Shown here piece after piece: positions 54,343-64,000 of a stretch of DNA of 64,000 nucleotides; position 1 is the stretch's first letter; the number at the start of each line of letters is the position of its first letter. Made by a program: the position numbers and the translations under genes. The notes under the pieces are model-generated. The model searched no databases and was not told the DNA's origin. It saw only the letters and a list, made by a program, of their open reading frames with translations. The stretch covers positions 1,573,051-1,637,050 of the forward strand of contig NC_090615.1 of the NCBI RefSeq assembly GCF_004359215.1, given 5' to 3'. This DNA comes from Bremia lactucae. Taxonomy: Eukaryota > Oomycota > Peronosporomycetes > Peronosporales > Peronosporaceae.

Positions 54343-55762
54343 ATGGCCCTTGCTATTGTTTGGGTCAATAGTTATAGCCTACAAGTACATACATTTTTCA
54401 ATATCCTGAGAAGATCTTCCGACCAGAAATGAAGTACCTGATCACAATCCCAGAGTGCATCTTCAATCTTGTGCAGTTTTATTTTGCAAAGCGCTCGATT
54501 CAGATACAGCACCAGCTTGACTTTGTTCACCTTGTTTTTGTCTTCTTGAGACACAAAACTTTCCCATTCGTCTTTTGCGTAAAATATGTGCACAAAGCCC
54601 TGCAGAGTGCCATGTGAGTGGAACGGATGATTCATAATTATTCAAAGTCAGAGGACACACCGAGTCGTAACATTTTTGAGCTTGGTCATAGTTTTTCGCT
54701 CCAATTAATGCGTTGCCTTTATCTTTTTGCTCCAATGCACTCACAATGCGCTCATCTAAGAACGACAGCGTGAGCATGTTTTGTCGATCCTACTTTTGTA
54801 AGTGATGGCTCGGATACGTACCAACCGTAGGCGGTGGATTCTCCTCCATCATTTTCTTGTCTTCTTCAATTTGTTTCTTGCGGGATTCTGCAAGTTCAGC
54901 TTGTGTTGGGAACCGTGGTAGGGCATCCTTTACATTCAATCCAGTTTCATTAAGTAGCAAAAACATTTATGCAACGAAACACCGAGTACCTTAAAACGTA
55001 GCAGTTCAATCTCGAAATCAAGCGTCTCGTCCGGCTCGACCTTTGGCGCGAATCCATTATGACCGTATCCATATTCTGGGGCAATGATAAACCGAGCGAT
55101 CTCGCCCACGTTCATTGTCGCGATGCCAATATCCCATCCTTTAATTACTTTTTCTGCAATTTTTGTTCATGTTAGCATATAATTTACAAAAAATGAAAAA
55201 ATAAATTAAAATTTCGTATATACCTCGTCCTAATTGAAACTCGAATGGGTCATCCGTTCCTCCCACGTGCTTCCCGTCAATGATGTCACGACTATAGCAA
55301 TACGTTTGTCATTAAACTTATCATCTACGAGGAACGCATGTGATAACGTACGTCGTGTCAAAAATTGATCCATCCATCAGTCTTCCTACGTAGTGAACAA
55401 ATGTCGGACAGCCTTCCTCAAGTTTTAGCTTTCCACTCATTTTCCCCTCTTTGATGATCTACACTAGCCAAAGAATCTCAATTTTTGGCTTTATTATCAT
55501 TCAAAAATCATAGTGTTGCTACCTTCTTCAGTACGCCACCATCAGCTTTAGGTGAGATATCAACAAAACCCTCGTCCCTGCAAAACCTGTTGGCGTCCGG
55601 GTCAAAGAAGGCCTTGGTCACACGCGCGCAATTCACGCAGAGCTTCTGCGGATGAATCACCAAACCTATGCCGCGACCGCCGCACTCAATACATTCGGAG
55701 AGGTCGGCGCTGCGCTTTCTCGATCGCTGCTGCTGCTCTTCTTGCTCTTTGTCGGACGACAT
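53934..55762 (-). CDS. FKBP-type peptidyl-prolyl isomerase with TPR repeats
   Basis: Nine exons: 55523-55762, 55352-55458, 55224-55291, 54991-55153, 54822-54927, 54661-54755, 54438-54599, 54145-54378, 53934-54085. All junctions are GT-AG and keep frame. The N-terminus has a paired-cysteine motif (CIECGGRG...LCVNCARV). The FKBP domain reads DGGVLKKIIKEGKMSG, YVGRLMDGSIFDTTRD, GGTDDPFEFQLGREKVIKGW, GEIARFIIAPEYGYG and LDFEIELLRFK. TPR helices follow (VDERIVSALEQKDKGNALIG; KVKLVLYLNRALCKIKLHKI; AITIDPNNSKGHFRRGLVF) and a lysine-rich coiled tail (KKLEKLEKLKAEAEEFDDMP). This matches Hsp90-binding immunophilins. Chaperone partner is inferred from the TPR. Confidence 0.9.
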
Positions 55763-55849
55763 TAAAGATTTTTCAAAATGCTTATTAATTTAGTGGGTCT
55801 TTCCTGACTTTAATTTAGAAATCGTATTTTGCCCAGTTTTTTTAAGACA
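55763..55849. promoter_or_regulatory. Short FKBP upstream region next to element
   Basis: Fewer than 90 bp separate the FKBP start codon from the truncated LTR at 55850, so the element insertion or truncation lies within the normal promoter distance of this gene. Confidence 0.4.
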
Positions 55850-55893
55850 CGTCCTTTAAGTGTTAATTTCATGTAACGATACACCCCGTTACA
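55850..55893 (-). mobile_element. Truncated family 1 LTR (first 44 bp)
   Basis: The reverse complement reads TGTAACGGGGTGTATCGTTA and continues CATGAAATTAACACTTAAAGG, the start of a family 1 LTR. A polypurine tract AGGGAGGGTGA precedes it on the minus strand (55894-55904), so it is the 3' LTR of element D, broken after 44 bp. Confidence 0.8.
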
Positions 55894-56009
55894 TCACCCT
55901 CCCTGAAACGACGATCACTCTGATTCTCATTGAATAGAGTGGTCACTATAAGACCACATAATTGAAACCGATGTTGATTGGTCAGAACCATCATTTTCAA
56001 TTTTATCAC

Positions 56010-56560
56010 ATGGCGGCTAACAAGTCCATGCAGTCATCGAATAGCGCGGAACCTTCGGCTGCGGTACATGCAGCCGCGGGCGACGCATTATTGTCTCTTG
56101 CGGCAGACGTTTCGTCTGCCGTAGTCTCATCTTCTTCCGCAGCACTAGATGTTGCGGGTGCACATGGTGAGTCACCACGTGAGAGCTACCAATCTTTGGA
56201 GGTCGACTATGAATGCGAGTCGGACGAAATGGCCGACTCGGGGAGAGCAGAATAGTCGCCTGATCGTCGTCAGGCGGCGACTATGAGCCTTCGAATCAGG
56301 GAGCTCAATCGGATAGACGTGCTAATAGCGTTCGCTTTAGCATGTTTGGTTCCGACGATGAGGATAATTCCTCATCGCCAGCACCTTCTCCCGTGCCGTC
56401 ACCCGAACTTATCTGTGTGCGTGGTGATGACGATGACGTAAGCCATCGTAATAAAAGTTCATGTGGTAACCCCGCTTCAGTGCTACCACTCAGGGGGGGG
56501 GGTGCAGACAATATAATGCCTAGTCTTGCCCCTGAGAAAAAGCCGTGGCTTTTGCCCGAA
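56010..56560 (+). CDS. Antisense ORF of element D
   Basis: An ATG at 56010 opens 81 codons (MAANKSMQSSNSAEPSAAVH; ALLSLAADVSSAVVSSSSAA; SPRESYQSLEVDYECESDEM) to a stop at 56253-56255. A second frame (from 56342) continues with GSDDEDNSSSPAPSPVPSPE and DDDDVSH. It is Ala/Ser-rich, then acidic, and lies between the polypurine tract and pol but on the strand opposite to the element. A clear homologue abuts the LTR at 1-111. No domain is recognised. It could be an accessory element gene or chance conservation of non-coding element sequence. Confidence 0.45.
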
Positions 56561-56639
56561 CGGCTAGTCAGTGACTTGTCTGGAGAGAGTACTCTTCACC
56601 ATAAATATACTTTATGTATTGCGGGAAAGCTACGCGGAC

Positions 56640-57135
56640 TTGAATGTTGGCTGTCCGTATCTTTGAACTTCGTCTTCGGATTTCCCGAAGACGATCACAA
56701 AAACAATGGAATCCTTGTGTTTGTCGACAGATTCAGCAAGATGGTACATCCTGTTGCAGTACCAGAGTCGATCACGGCTTCGGGCTGTGCCCGGATCTTT
56801 ATCGACACGGTATTAAAACTCTACGGTTTACTCCGTGAACTGGCCTCCGATAGAGATTTACGGTTCACGGCGGAGTTTTGGCAATCCGTATTCCGATCTC
56901 TCGGAACACGACTGACTATGTCAACTTCTGAGCATCCAGAGACAGATGGTCAGACGGAACGCGTAAATCGCGTCCACGAAGAGATATTATGAGGTTACGT
57001 CCAATCGTATCCGAATTGGAGCGAGTTTTTACCGATGCTCGATTTTGCCATCAACAATTCGGTGCATGCGTCTGCAACGCATACACCGTTCTTCGTGAAT
57101 GGCTTACACCATCCACGCATACTCACCTAATGAGA
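56640..57135 (+). pseudogene. Integrase core of element D, inverted segment
   Basis: The plus strand reads LECWLSVSLNFVFGFPEDDH, NNGILVFVDRFSKMVH, GLLRELASDRDLRFTAEFWQ, STSEHPETDGQTERVN, then AINNSVHASATHTPFFVNGL-like sequence in other frames. The catalytic MD of the first acid reads LN, and DRDPRF reads DRDLRF. It begins exactly where the minus-strand integrase stops (PVPAD at about 58665). Confidence 0.8.
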
Positions 57136-58235
57136 GGGATCTTTTAGTTTAAGGGTGGGGGGACTCGCACGAGCAAAACCATTTCTGGCTTATGCTAATC
57201 GCGCGTCAGAGTTACCAACGACGCGAATGACGTCGATGTCGAAGCAATCGACATCGAAGATGAGAAGAATCTCATGGCAGTGCGCTCAAAGCGCACTGGA
57301 AACGACAAAACAAATGAGTCAGCAGAAGAATTACTGGTGGCTCGAGAAGCAATAGTCCGTTCGTACAGGATTCCATTGCTAACGCAGTGGACCGACAGAA
57401 ATAGAACGCAGACAAACATGGAAGAGCAAATGTTCTTTCATTTAAAATTTATGACCTAGTACTACTCTCTACGGTAAACTTACCTAAGCGCGAAGTCACT
57501 AATGTGGGTACTACCCAAGTTCATTGGGCCATTTCTAATTCTGCATCGCAGAGGCAATGCGTACACAATAGAATTGCCTCGTAGGATGCGAACGCATCCT
57601 ACGTTATACGTTGGTCGGCTCCGCCCGTACCACCAGTACGCCGTTTCTTCCGAGGACGGATCTGACCACCCTTCGTAAGAATCCCTTAAAGATTCTTGTG
57701 GTCACGAACCAGATTCTCATGCTGAATATGGAGATTCTCATGTCGAGTCTGAAGATCCTCGATACCGCGATGAGTTGACGATAGCTCATCACGAAGAGCG
57801 TGATACTTCCATTCGTACTCCAATATTGAGTACGCACTCTATGAACGGTCTTCCAACCGTTCGATATAGTGAGCCTGCATCGTCTGCTCCAACGAGTGAG
57901 GCTTACCACGCTCGTGATCAAGACCCGCCTCCAATGCATGGTGGAAGTGGTCGAGTTTGTCGATCTTCGACTCTAGATCCGACACACAGGTCGGATCTAT
58001 TTCTCCCTCCTCCGCCACAACCACTAGTGGATTCCCACGTGGTCAACATTTCCTTGAGAAACGTATTCGAAATAGCCGTGATGTGAAGGGGCAGCGAACG
58101 AGTTATCTTGTTCGCTGGCGCGGTTACCCACCTTCGCATGACAGCTGGGGGCCTCGTTTCCAGCTGATTGTTGACGTTGAGGGCCTCGTCCATCAGTATA
58201 ACGAGACCCATCCGATGGATAAAAGGCCAATCGGA
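57136..58235 (+). pseudogene. Integrase C-terminus and chromodomain of element D, inverted segment
   Basis: The segment has a degenerate KFIGPFLILHRRGNAYTIEL stretch and RRMRTHPTLYVGRLRPYHQY-like sequence near 57505-57640, a spacer, then GQRTSYLVRWRGYPPSHDSW and GPRFQLIVDVEGLVHQYNET at about 58087-58205, a well-preserved chromodomain with its aromatic residues. Confidence 0.75.
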
Positions 58236-58665
58236 AAAAACGCGCCCCTGGCGCTCGTAAGTCGATTGCAAAACATCAATTGCATCACGCGTCTCGATAG
58301 AGATGCGAGCTCTTTGCCAGGGCGAAGAAAGGGAATCGACATCCCCTTTCACTCATTTCGTATTGTCGACACAACACGGACAGGAATACCCCACGTAAGG
58401 CATGGAAGTCTTGCATCACGAGACATCCGATGCAGTTTTAATCTTGCATCTGTTGAAGTTCGGTGTTCAAGCATAACGCGAATCGCGTTAAGTATTTGAA
58501 GCCAGGCTACGCATCAATGTCGATGGCATTGCGAATAAGTGCGCTCCAGGTTTGCATCAACGAGATTTTATCTCGCTTGTTTTTGCCACTACACCATCGA
58601 TACTTAATAAAAGCATCGAGATAAAAATCTTCCTCAGCGCGAAAGTTCTTCGCGCTGGGATCTGC
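58236..58665 (+). other. Post-chromodomain sequence of element D
   Basis: A frame remains open to 58499 but resembles nothing I know. The inversion breakpoint is at about 58665, where minus-strand integrase sequence begins. Confidence 0.4.
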
Positions 58666-58900
58666 CGGCACTGGTAGAGTTTGGAGAGGTGCACGGGATG
58701 TCGGGCTAGGCTTCACCCGTTGACATACCTCGCAAGAACAAACGTACATGAGCACGAACTGATTCTGGGGGGGGGGCAGTAAAAGTCGCGACTAGCTGTC
58801 GCCGGCAACGGCTGTGTAGTACAGTAAGCCGTCGCGTGTTGTGTATCGATCTATTGACCAATTTATTGGATGGATTCATCCGATGATCCATTAAACGCAG
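58666..58900 (-). pseudogene. Integrase N-terminus of element D
   Basis: CEVCQRVKPSPTSRAPLQTL and PVPAD are the end of the integrase zinc finger domain. The poly-G run at 58769-58777 shifts the frame. Confidence 0.7.
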
Positions 58901-59470
58901 AAGGTCTTTATCTTCTGTGAAGGCTTTCATTATGTCATCAAACAAAGTTGATGACGGAACACTTGTAATGATTGTTGCAACAAAGGGATTAGTCTCTCTG
59001 TTGGAGTGCGCAGCCAGCTCGAAATTGGGTCGGCGTGATAACGCATCAGCGACGACATTAGGTCGTCCTGGTTTATATTCCACGGAGGAATTATACTCCG
59101 CGAAGAAGGATAGCCACCTCGCCATTCTTTGCGAGAGGTGGGCTATTTACGGCCGTGCGTAATGACGCATGGTCCGTATAAACGATGAATGGTCTATCAC
59201 CGAGGAGTTAGACCCTAAACTTAGTCAGTGTATATTTAATGGCAAGGAGTTCCTTGTCCTGCACTGGGTAATCGCGTTCAGCTGGTTGCAGCTAACACGA
59301 TTGGTTACAGACGATGCACTCTGCGCCGTATCGTATTGCATTAACGCACAGCCGATTGCGAAACCGCTGGCGTCACAGACCACATGGAATGGTCCGTCTT
59401 GATCTGCAGTCGCCAAGATAAGCGATTGCATCAAGCTTTGCTTGATACCCGAACGCTGACAATCAGCGTT
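58901..59470 (-). pseudogene. RNase H of element D
   Basis: Landmarks: ATADQDGPFHVVCDASGFAI (59225-59434 frame), MQYDTAQSA, KELLA region, then MARWLSFFAEYNSSVEYKPG and VVADALSRRPNFELAAHSNR (59125-58706 frame). Frameshifts separate the parts. Confidence 0.8.
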
Positions 59471-59490
59471 CCGTAGCCATTTCTCGTCTT

Positions 59491-60260
59491 TTATAAGCGA
59501 CGAGAGAGATGAACTGTCATCTCATCATAAGTGCGTGAGTACTTGTGCAAGTATGCCGAAAATCCAAGGAACTTATTAAGTCCCTTGAAATCGACTGGAA
59601 CTGGCCAGTCGATAATTGCCTTGACCTTTTCGGGATCAGGGCGCACGCCGTGTTTACCGACGATGCACCCGAGAAGTGGTGTTTCGCTTCCAGCGAATAT
59701 ACACTTCTTGAGATTTTCGTACAACTTATGCTTTCGCATAAGTGTAAGAACCTGACAAACGTGAGTTTTATCAGCTTTCACGTCCGTCTTTCCGTCCATG
59801 GCCCAGCTATGGACGAATACATCGTCAAGATAACTCGGTGCAAATCCTCGCACCGGTCTCAACAGATTCGTTACGCATCTGTTGAATGTTGCAGGGGCGT
59901 TACTAAGCCCCTGTGGCTTACTAGCCATTCCCAGAGCATCCCGATGGGAGTGCTCACTGCTGTGAACGGGATGTCCCGTTCACGCATAAGGATCTAATAA
60001 AATCCATCCATTAGATCCATAGACGAAAAGATGGTACTCTTAGACATGCCATCTCTGATTAGGTCTTTTCTAGGTATCGGCGTTTGAGCCGGTACCGTTG
60101 CAGCATTGAGTTATTGAATGCGTGCACTATCCGCCACCCTCCTGTGGCCTTTGGCAGACAGAAGGTCAAAGAGCTATATGGGGAGGTTGACTCCCTTACA
60201 TGGTCCGCTTTTAATCGATCCATAAAGAATTTATCGATCGCAAGAACTTAATCACGAGGC
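59491..60260 (-). pseudogene. Reverse transcriptase of element D
   Basis: An open frame (59928-59491) reads ASKPQGLSNAPATFNRCVTN, FAPSYLDDVFVHS (catalytic YLDD box), LKKCIFAGSETPLLGCIVGK and AIIDWPVPVDFKGLNKFLGF. The upstream fingers (60250-59930) are in other frames with a SLIDGMSKSTIFSSMDLMDG-like stretch. Confidence 0.8.
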
Positions 60261-61230
60261 AGTGGTCACTGCTCCATGACACAGTAATTCGAGCCCGGTT
60301 TGAACTCGATCTCATCTCGAGTGCCTTTATCCTTTGGCAACTCGCATAGAACTGTATCAGGGAATACATCCCTGAATTCAATCAAATCCTCGTATAAAGA
60401 ATTTGTCTTAAGTGACTCCCAGGATTGAGTAAAATATCTCTCAATCCGAGTCTTTACATCGAGGACACTTTCGTTTATCGATGAGCTGCTGAGAACCCGT
60501 TCGTTCTCTGCAAAAATTACCGCTGACCGAATATCGGTCACGTATTCGTCCTCTGTGACAAGTGCGCAGATCTGCTTGATTCTACCACTATGCAGCTCTC
60601 TCAAGGACCGCTTGGGTTCTAGGGTTGGTAGTTGACTTATCTCCAAAACTAACTTCGGAGGCGCATACAGATCAAGAGTATAAGCGCCTACTCTTGATCC
60701 GTCATTAATTAGACATTCAATGTCTCGGTTTTCTCCTGGGATTTATCCACAGGCAACCGAGGGATCAATCCCTCGGGATGCTGAAGTCTAGTCACTTCAG
60801 CATTAACTATTTGAGGAGATTTTCTTTCAAGTACGTGGGGACTTATTCCCTCAACGTCTTCCGACTGTGATCGCGCTATCACAGTCGGGTCCGCTACGGT
60901 CGACTCTTTACTCGGCCTAGGACCATCGTGTTGTCCCTTTTGGTCACCCGGTACTTTCCTTGAATGTCGCCCGCTAGGCGTACATTCATGTCTCAATCCA
61001 CTCGACTTATTCGAATGGTGGACCTTCGGCGCTGCCTGTGCATTAGCACGGCCGCTGGCAGCTGACTCCACAGAGTGATTAGTAATCACACTGTTATCTT
61101 GTGCAGTCGTACTAACGACTGCGCCACAAGTGAGGCTATCGCACCCACTCGTAGTACATCCACACTCTTGTGGACGCTCAAGGACGTTCATCAGATGGCC
61201 ATCTGATGTACAAGTGGCAGGCATCTTTTC
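60261..61230 (-). pseudogene. Protease-RT linker of element D
   Basis: Two open frames: 61224-60709 (Ser/His/Arg-rich, low complexity, starting in MPATCTSDGHLMNVLERPQE) and 60646-60266 (ALVTEDEYVTDIRSAVIFAE; YEDLIEFRDVFPDTVLCELP, the segment immediately before RT). The second motif matches element A at 6400-6470 and the host element at 14410-14470. Confidence 0.65.
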
Positions 61231-61560
61231 GGATCGATGCTGGCAGCTTATTCTTGGCTCATATTATTTGGGCCCAGGTTAACCTAGGCTGACATCAAAT
61301 TTGTCATCCAAATCCAGTACATTGAAATCATCATCGTACTATATATCTTTTAGCGTGTAGTGAAATTTCACTACGCGTTTTATTACTGTTATCGATGCAC
61401 CTGTCGCTAGAAGCACCGTCATCCTCGTTGGAGGGATGTCGCGCTCAGCATATTTGAGCCTACAATCCTCTAGCGACTGGCGACGAATTAAGTTATTTGA
61501 CGCCCCACAGTCCACTAGGGCCCTCTAACCTGGCGATTAGCTACCCCTCATCACCAGGTG
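61231..61560 (-). pseudogene. Aspartic protease of element D
   Basis: The minus strand reads LVDCGASNNLIRRQSLEDC, MTVLLATGASITV and NVLDLDDKFDV. The usual DSGA/DTGA motif is DCGA, as in element A. A stop after the LK segment and a frameshift break it. Confidence 0.7.
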
Positions 61561-61731
61561 CAGAGACACATAATGATTGTGAGTCTGGAGCCAATTCATT
61601 CAAGAGGTTTGCAAATTTTCTTGAGGTTGCTGGATCAGTAGGGCGTTGCACACCTACTAACCGTGAACATTTCTTTGGCGGTCCGCCTCGTTGTTGCAAT
61701 TTCGCAACAACGTCGGCCCCGCGATCGTTGC

Positions 61732-62165
61732 TGTAACGATGTGTATCGTTACATAAAATTAACACTTAAAGGTTGTTAATATATATATTATCTAAAAGGT
61801 AGATAATGTTTAGAGAATATAGCTTTCGATCGCAATATTCTGAAAGCTTATCCATTGGAGATATATACCAATTTATCTACTTTCCCCGCGGTCCAGTCAG
61901 CGCTGGACGCGCGCAAAGAGAAAGTCAGATAAAACTTAGTACATTTTTTGTATTAGTTTATAATTACGTTAGTATTAAGTATATAAAATAGAAGAACTTG
62001 ATTATATCAATACAGTTTTTAATAAACCCTCTTTATAGCAAGTGTTTTAAAGAGAGTCTTCCTCACGTACTAGTGTACGTGAAGTGACGTGAGGCACCAA
62101 TCGCACTGAGGCAGCGCGAAGTGGACTTGTACTGAAGCAGTACAAGTCGGCACTGCCCCGTTCCA
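61732..62165 (+). mobile_element. Nested solo LTR, family 1
   Basis: The LTR begins TGTAACGATG and ends CCCCGTTCCA (normally CGTTACA). A perfect 5-bp target duplication GTTGC flanks it (61727-61731 and 62166-62170). It is the same family as the host element's LTR, on the opposite strand. The internal region has been lost by LTR-LTR recombination. Confidence 0.9.
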
Positions 62166-62515
62166 GTTGCCCTTTTTGGCCTTCAGTGCGCCCAGTACCG
62201 AAAGGTACTGGGCGTGGGGCACAACACTTATGAGCGTAGCGATTGCAGAAATGCAATGGCTTAATGTCCAAAAAGCAAGGTTTCTCGCTTTCGGCATAAG
62301 AGAGGTCTAGAGGTTCTGGATCTTCAAGCTCGTGTCGTCTTGGAGGACGATATGATGACGAACTAGCTTGAGCCTGTCTCAAGCTGAAGGCCTCCTATTC
62401 CGCAACGGATATTGCTTCTTCAAGCGTATCCAATTCTAAGCGGAAAAGGAGGGTCTTTACGGGACGATCCGTAAGACCTTGCACGAACACCGTCAACGTG
62501 TGTTCATGACCCGAA

Positions 62516-62582
62516 TTGTTCGTGATGCAACTCGCTAAGAGTCGTATGTGCTGCGAATCTTAGCAAGTTGCATCACGAACAA
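62516..62582. repeat. 25-bp inverted repeat (hairpin)
   Basis: TTGTTCGTGATGCAACTCGC plus TAAGA (62516-62540) pairs with 62558-62582 at 24 of 25 positions, across a 17-nt loop. It lies inside decayed gag sequence. Confidence 0.8.
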
Positions 62583-62745
62583 CCGTGAGCTCGTTTCTAT
62601 TTGAATCAATGGTGTCCACCTCGTACTCTCTAGACAGCCGTGAGCACGTGTCCATTTGAGTCAATGGTGTCCACCTTGTACTGTTCAGACAGCCGTGATC
62701 ACGTGCTTTTTGAATCAATGGTGTCCACCTCGTACTCTCCTTTGG
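62583..62745. repeat. Tandem repeat, about 53-bp unit, three copies
   Basis: The unit CGTGAGC.CGT..C.ATTTGA, TCAATGGTGTCCACCTCGTA and CTCTCTAGACAGC is repeated three times, starting directly after the hairpin. On the minus strand it reads related peptides (STRWTPL, YEVDTIDSN) in changing frames, as the unit is not a multiple of three. Confidence 0.75.
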
Positions 62746-63634
62746 TAGCAGCACAAGCTGACGCAAAGCTTGTGCCACGCGTCTGCGCAATAATTACACC
62801 GTAATTAAGTTGTCGAAACGCATGAACAAGAACGGCACGATACTGCACGGGATAAAATTAGTTGTATAGAGTAAAAGATTACAGCGCAAAGGTGGCTCGC
62901 CATAAAGCATCCGCTACCGATGCAGACAGCGCACGTGTTCGGGGCAAGATGAGACCCTTGGAGAGGAGTGAACTTGCATCAGCGTGAACATCACGCTTGC
63001 CTTGCTTGAGTTTCAGAAGCTCTGATAGAACTCTGGGCTCAGCCCTAGGCGGTTCAAACGTCTATTTGAGCTGGACTTTAAAAGCCTCTAGCGACACAAA
63101 GACATATGGGTCGCGCAACTTAGGGCCTAGCGCATACATTTTGGCACGACCTGCCAAATTTGACTGAACAAATGTGACTTGCATTTGCTCGTCGACGATG
63201 TGACAAGTCCTTATGGCATCGTCCAACTCGACGAACCATCTTAAGAGGAAGACTTCTTTGACTCCCCTATACTTAGAAATATCAATCTTAAGGTTTCGGG
63301 ACGACGCGCGTGCGTCATTCCAGGTACAGCGGTCTGTACCTGTTGTAACCTCAACAGTTCTGCCTGTTGAGAGCCTTGATGATTTAGCAAGGCTACCTTT
63401 TCCTTCGCCTCGTCAAGTTCATGCTGTATGAACTTGGCGATGGCTGAATGGAGAGCAACTCTGTCCAAATCGTTCCCTACGGTCGAACCCATTCGTTCGA
63501 CCGCACTCCTTTCTATGTCACTTAGAAAGGAGTAGCTATCACGCAAAACGTGATGCGTATTCCATTATCATCTAACATGTCCATTTCAGATGATAGAAAT
63601 GTGGTCCTTGGAATGACTACAAAGTGCTACCAGG

Positions 63635-64000
63635 TGTAACCGGGCTATGCCGACTTGTACTGCTTCAGTACAAGTCCACTTCGCACTGTCACTCACGTAC
63701 ACTAGTACGTGCAGAGGAAGACTCTTTGTAATACACTTGCTATAAAGAGGGTTAATTAAGTATTAATATAATCTTGTTCTTCTGCTTCTATCTATCGAAT
63801 ACTAACTTATTATATACTAACACAAAACATGTAATAAATTCTTATTTGTATCTCTCTTTGCGCGTGTCCAGCGCTTACTGGACCGCGGAGCAAGTAGATA
63901 TAATGGCCTATATCTACCAATGGATAAGCTTTAATGGCTGTTATGCCTCAGGGGCAAATAAATGCCCCAGTTGCTATTAGTTGTATGGTGACGCCATTCT
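63635..64000 (-). mobile_element. 5' LTR of element D (partial)
   Basis: The minus strand ends GCCCGGTTACA at 63635, followed by CC and TGGTAGCACTTTGTAG (primer-binding site). It matches the solo LTR at 61732-62165 and continues beyond the window. Confidence 0.85.

Larger units (their letters stand above)
61561..63560 (-). pseudogene. gag of element D, interrupted by a solo LTR
   Basis: The N-terminal frame (63546-63241) has MRDSYSFLSDIERSAVERMG and LHSAIAKFIQHELDEAKEKV. The middle is decayed and carries a hairpin and a tandem repeat (62516-62745). The zinc knuckle region (62382 onward) has EDPEPLDLSYAE and CNRYAHKCC. The frame GALKAKKGN is cut by the solo LTR at 62165 and resumes as DRGADVVAKLQQRGGPPKKC at 61731. 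Removing the LTR and one GTTGC restores that frame. Confidence 0.75.
55850..64000 (-). mobile_element. Ty3/gypsy chromovirus, element D, with internal inversion and nested solo LTR
   Basis: Read on the minus strand: 5' LTR (64000-63635, cut by the window), primer-binding site TGGTAGCAC (63632 downward), gag, solo LTR insertion, protease, RT, RNase H, integrase N-terminus (to about 58665), an inverted segment (56640-58665, read plus) with integrase core and chromodomain, antisense ORF, polypurine tract and truncated 3' LTR. All genes carry stops or frameshifts. Confidence 0.8.

Noticed and set aside
55962..56255. RxLR-type effector
   Set aside because: The Ala/Ser-rich ORF lacks a signal peptide and RxLR/dEER motifs, and its position ties it to the gypsy element.

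Overview
This is eukaryotic nuclear DNA, most likely from an oomycete (Phytophthora or a downy mildew). That identification is inference. It rests on compact genes with 55-80 bp introns whose donors read GTACGT or GTGCGT, on the gene content, and on dense chromodomain Ty3/gypsy elements with short purine tracts and TG...CA LTRs. Two single unresolved bases (28349 and 50233) each sit at the edge of a large duplication, so this is a draft assembly and some of the structure may be artefact.

Positions 1-27,600 are almost entirely nested transposable elements. From left to right they are: the 3' end of one gypsy element (1-678); the 5' end of another (698-1551); a repeat pair flanking a decayed tRNA-Arg (1552-2443); a solo LTR (2442-2990); and a decayed gypsy element with an internal inversion (3308 to about 10,860). 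An older gypsy element (about 11,215 to 27,595) follows. It has been split twice: by scrambled mitochondrial DNA (about 12,957-14,393) and by a younger gypsy element (15,178-26,057) with a clean 5-bp target duplication. The younger element is a chimera. It carries gag-protease twice, a foreign pol fragment, a tRNA gene, and a small piece resembling the C-terminus of bacterial or organellar MnmE.

Positions 29,283-55,762 form a gene island. A trefoil/GH31 alpha-glucosidase-like membrane protein (-) is divergent from a WDR91-like LisH/WD40 protein (+). Glycine cleavage H protein (-) is divergent from a TruA/Pus1-type pseudouridine synthase (+), which is followed by UFD1 (+). Next come an unrecognised four-exon gene (-), a hormone-sensitive-lipase-like hydrolase (-), Tudor-SN/SND1 (+, present twice, one copy frameshifted) and an FKBP-TPR immunophilin (-, one complete and one truncated copy). 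These are housekeeping functions: glycine catabolism, tRNA modification, Cdc48-linked protein degradation, endosomal traffic, lipid hydrolysis and RNA-protein regulation. No operon-like logic is expected or seen.

Positions 55,850-64,000 hold a further gypsy element on the minus strand. It carries an internal inversion of about 2 kb, a nested solo LTR with its own 5-bp target duplication, and an antisense ORF between pol and the 3' LTR. A clear homologue of that ORF sits next to the LTR at the start of the window. The points most worth a second look are the GH31 protein with both catalytic aspartates changed to asparagine, the antisense ORF of the gypsy family, the MnmE-like insert, and the tRNA with an Asp-type body and a Tyr anticodon.
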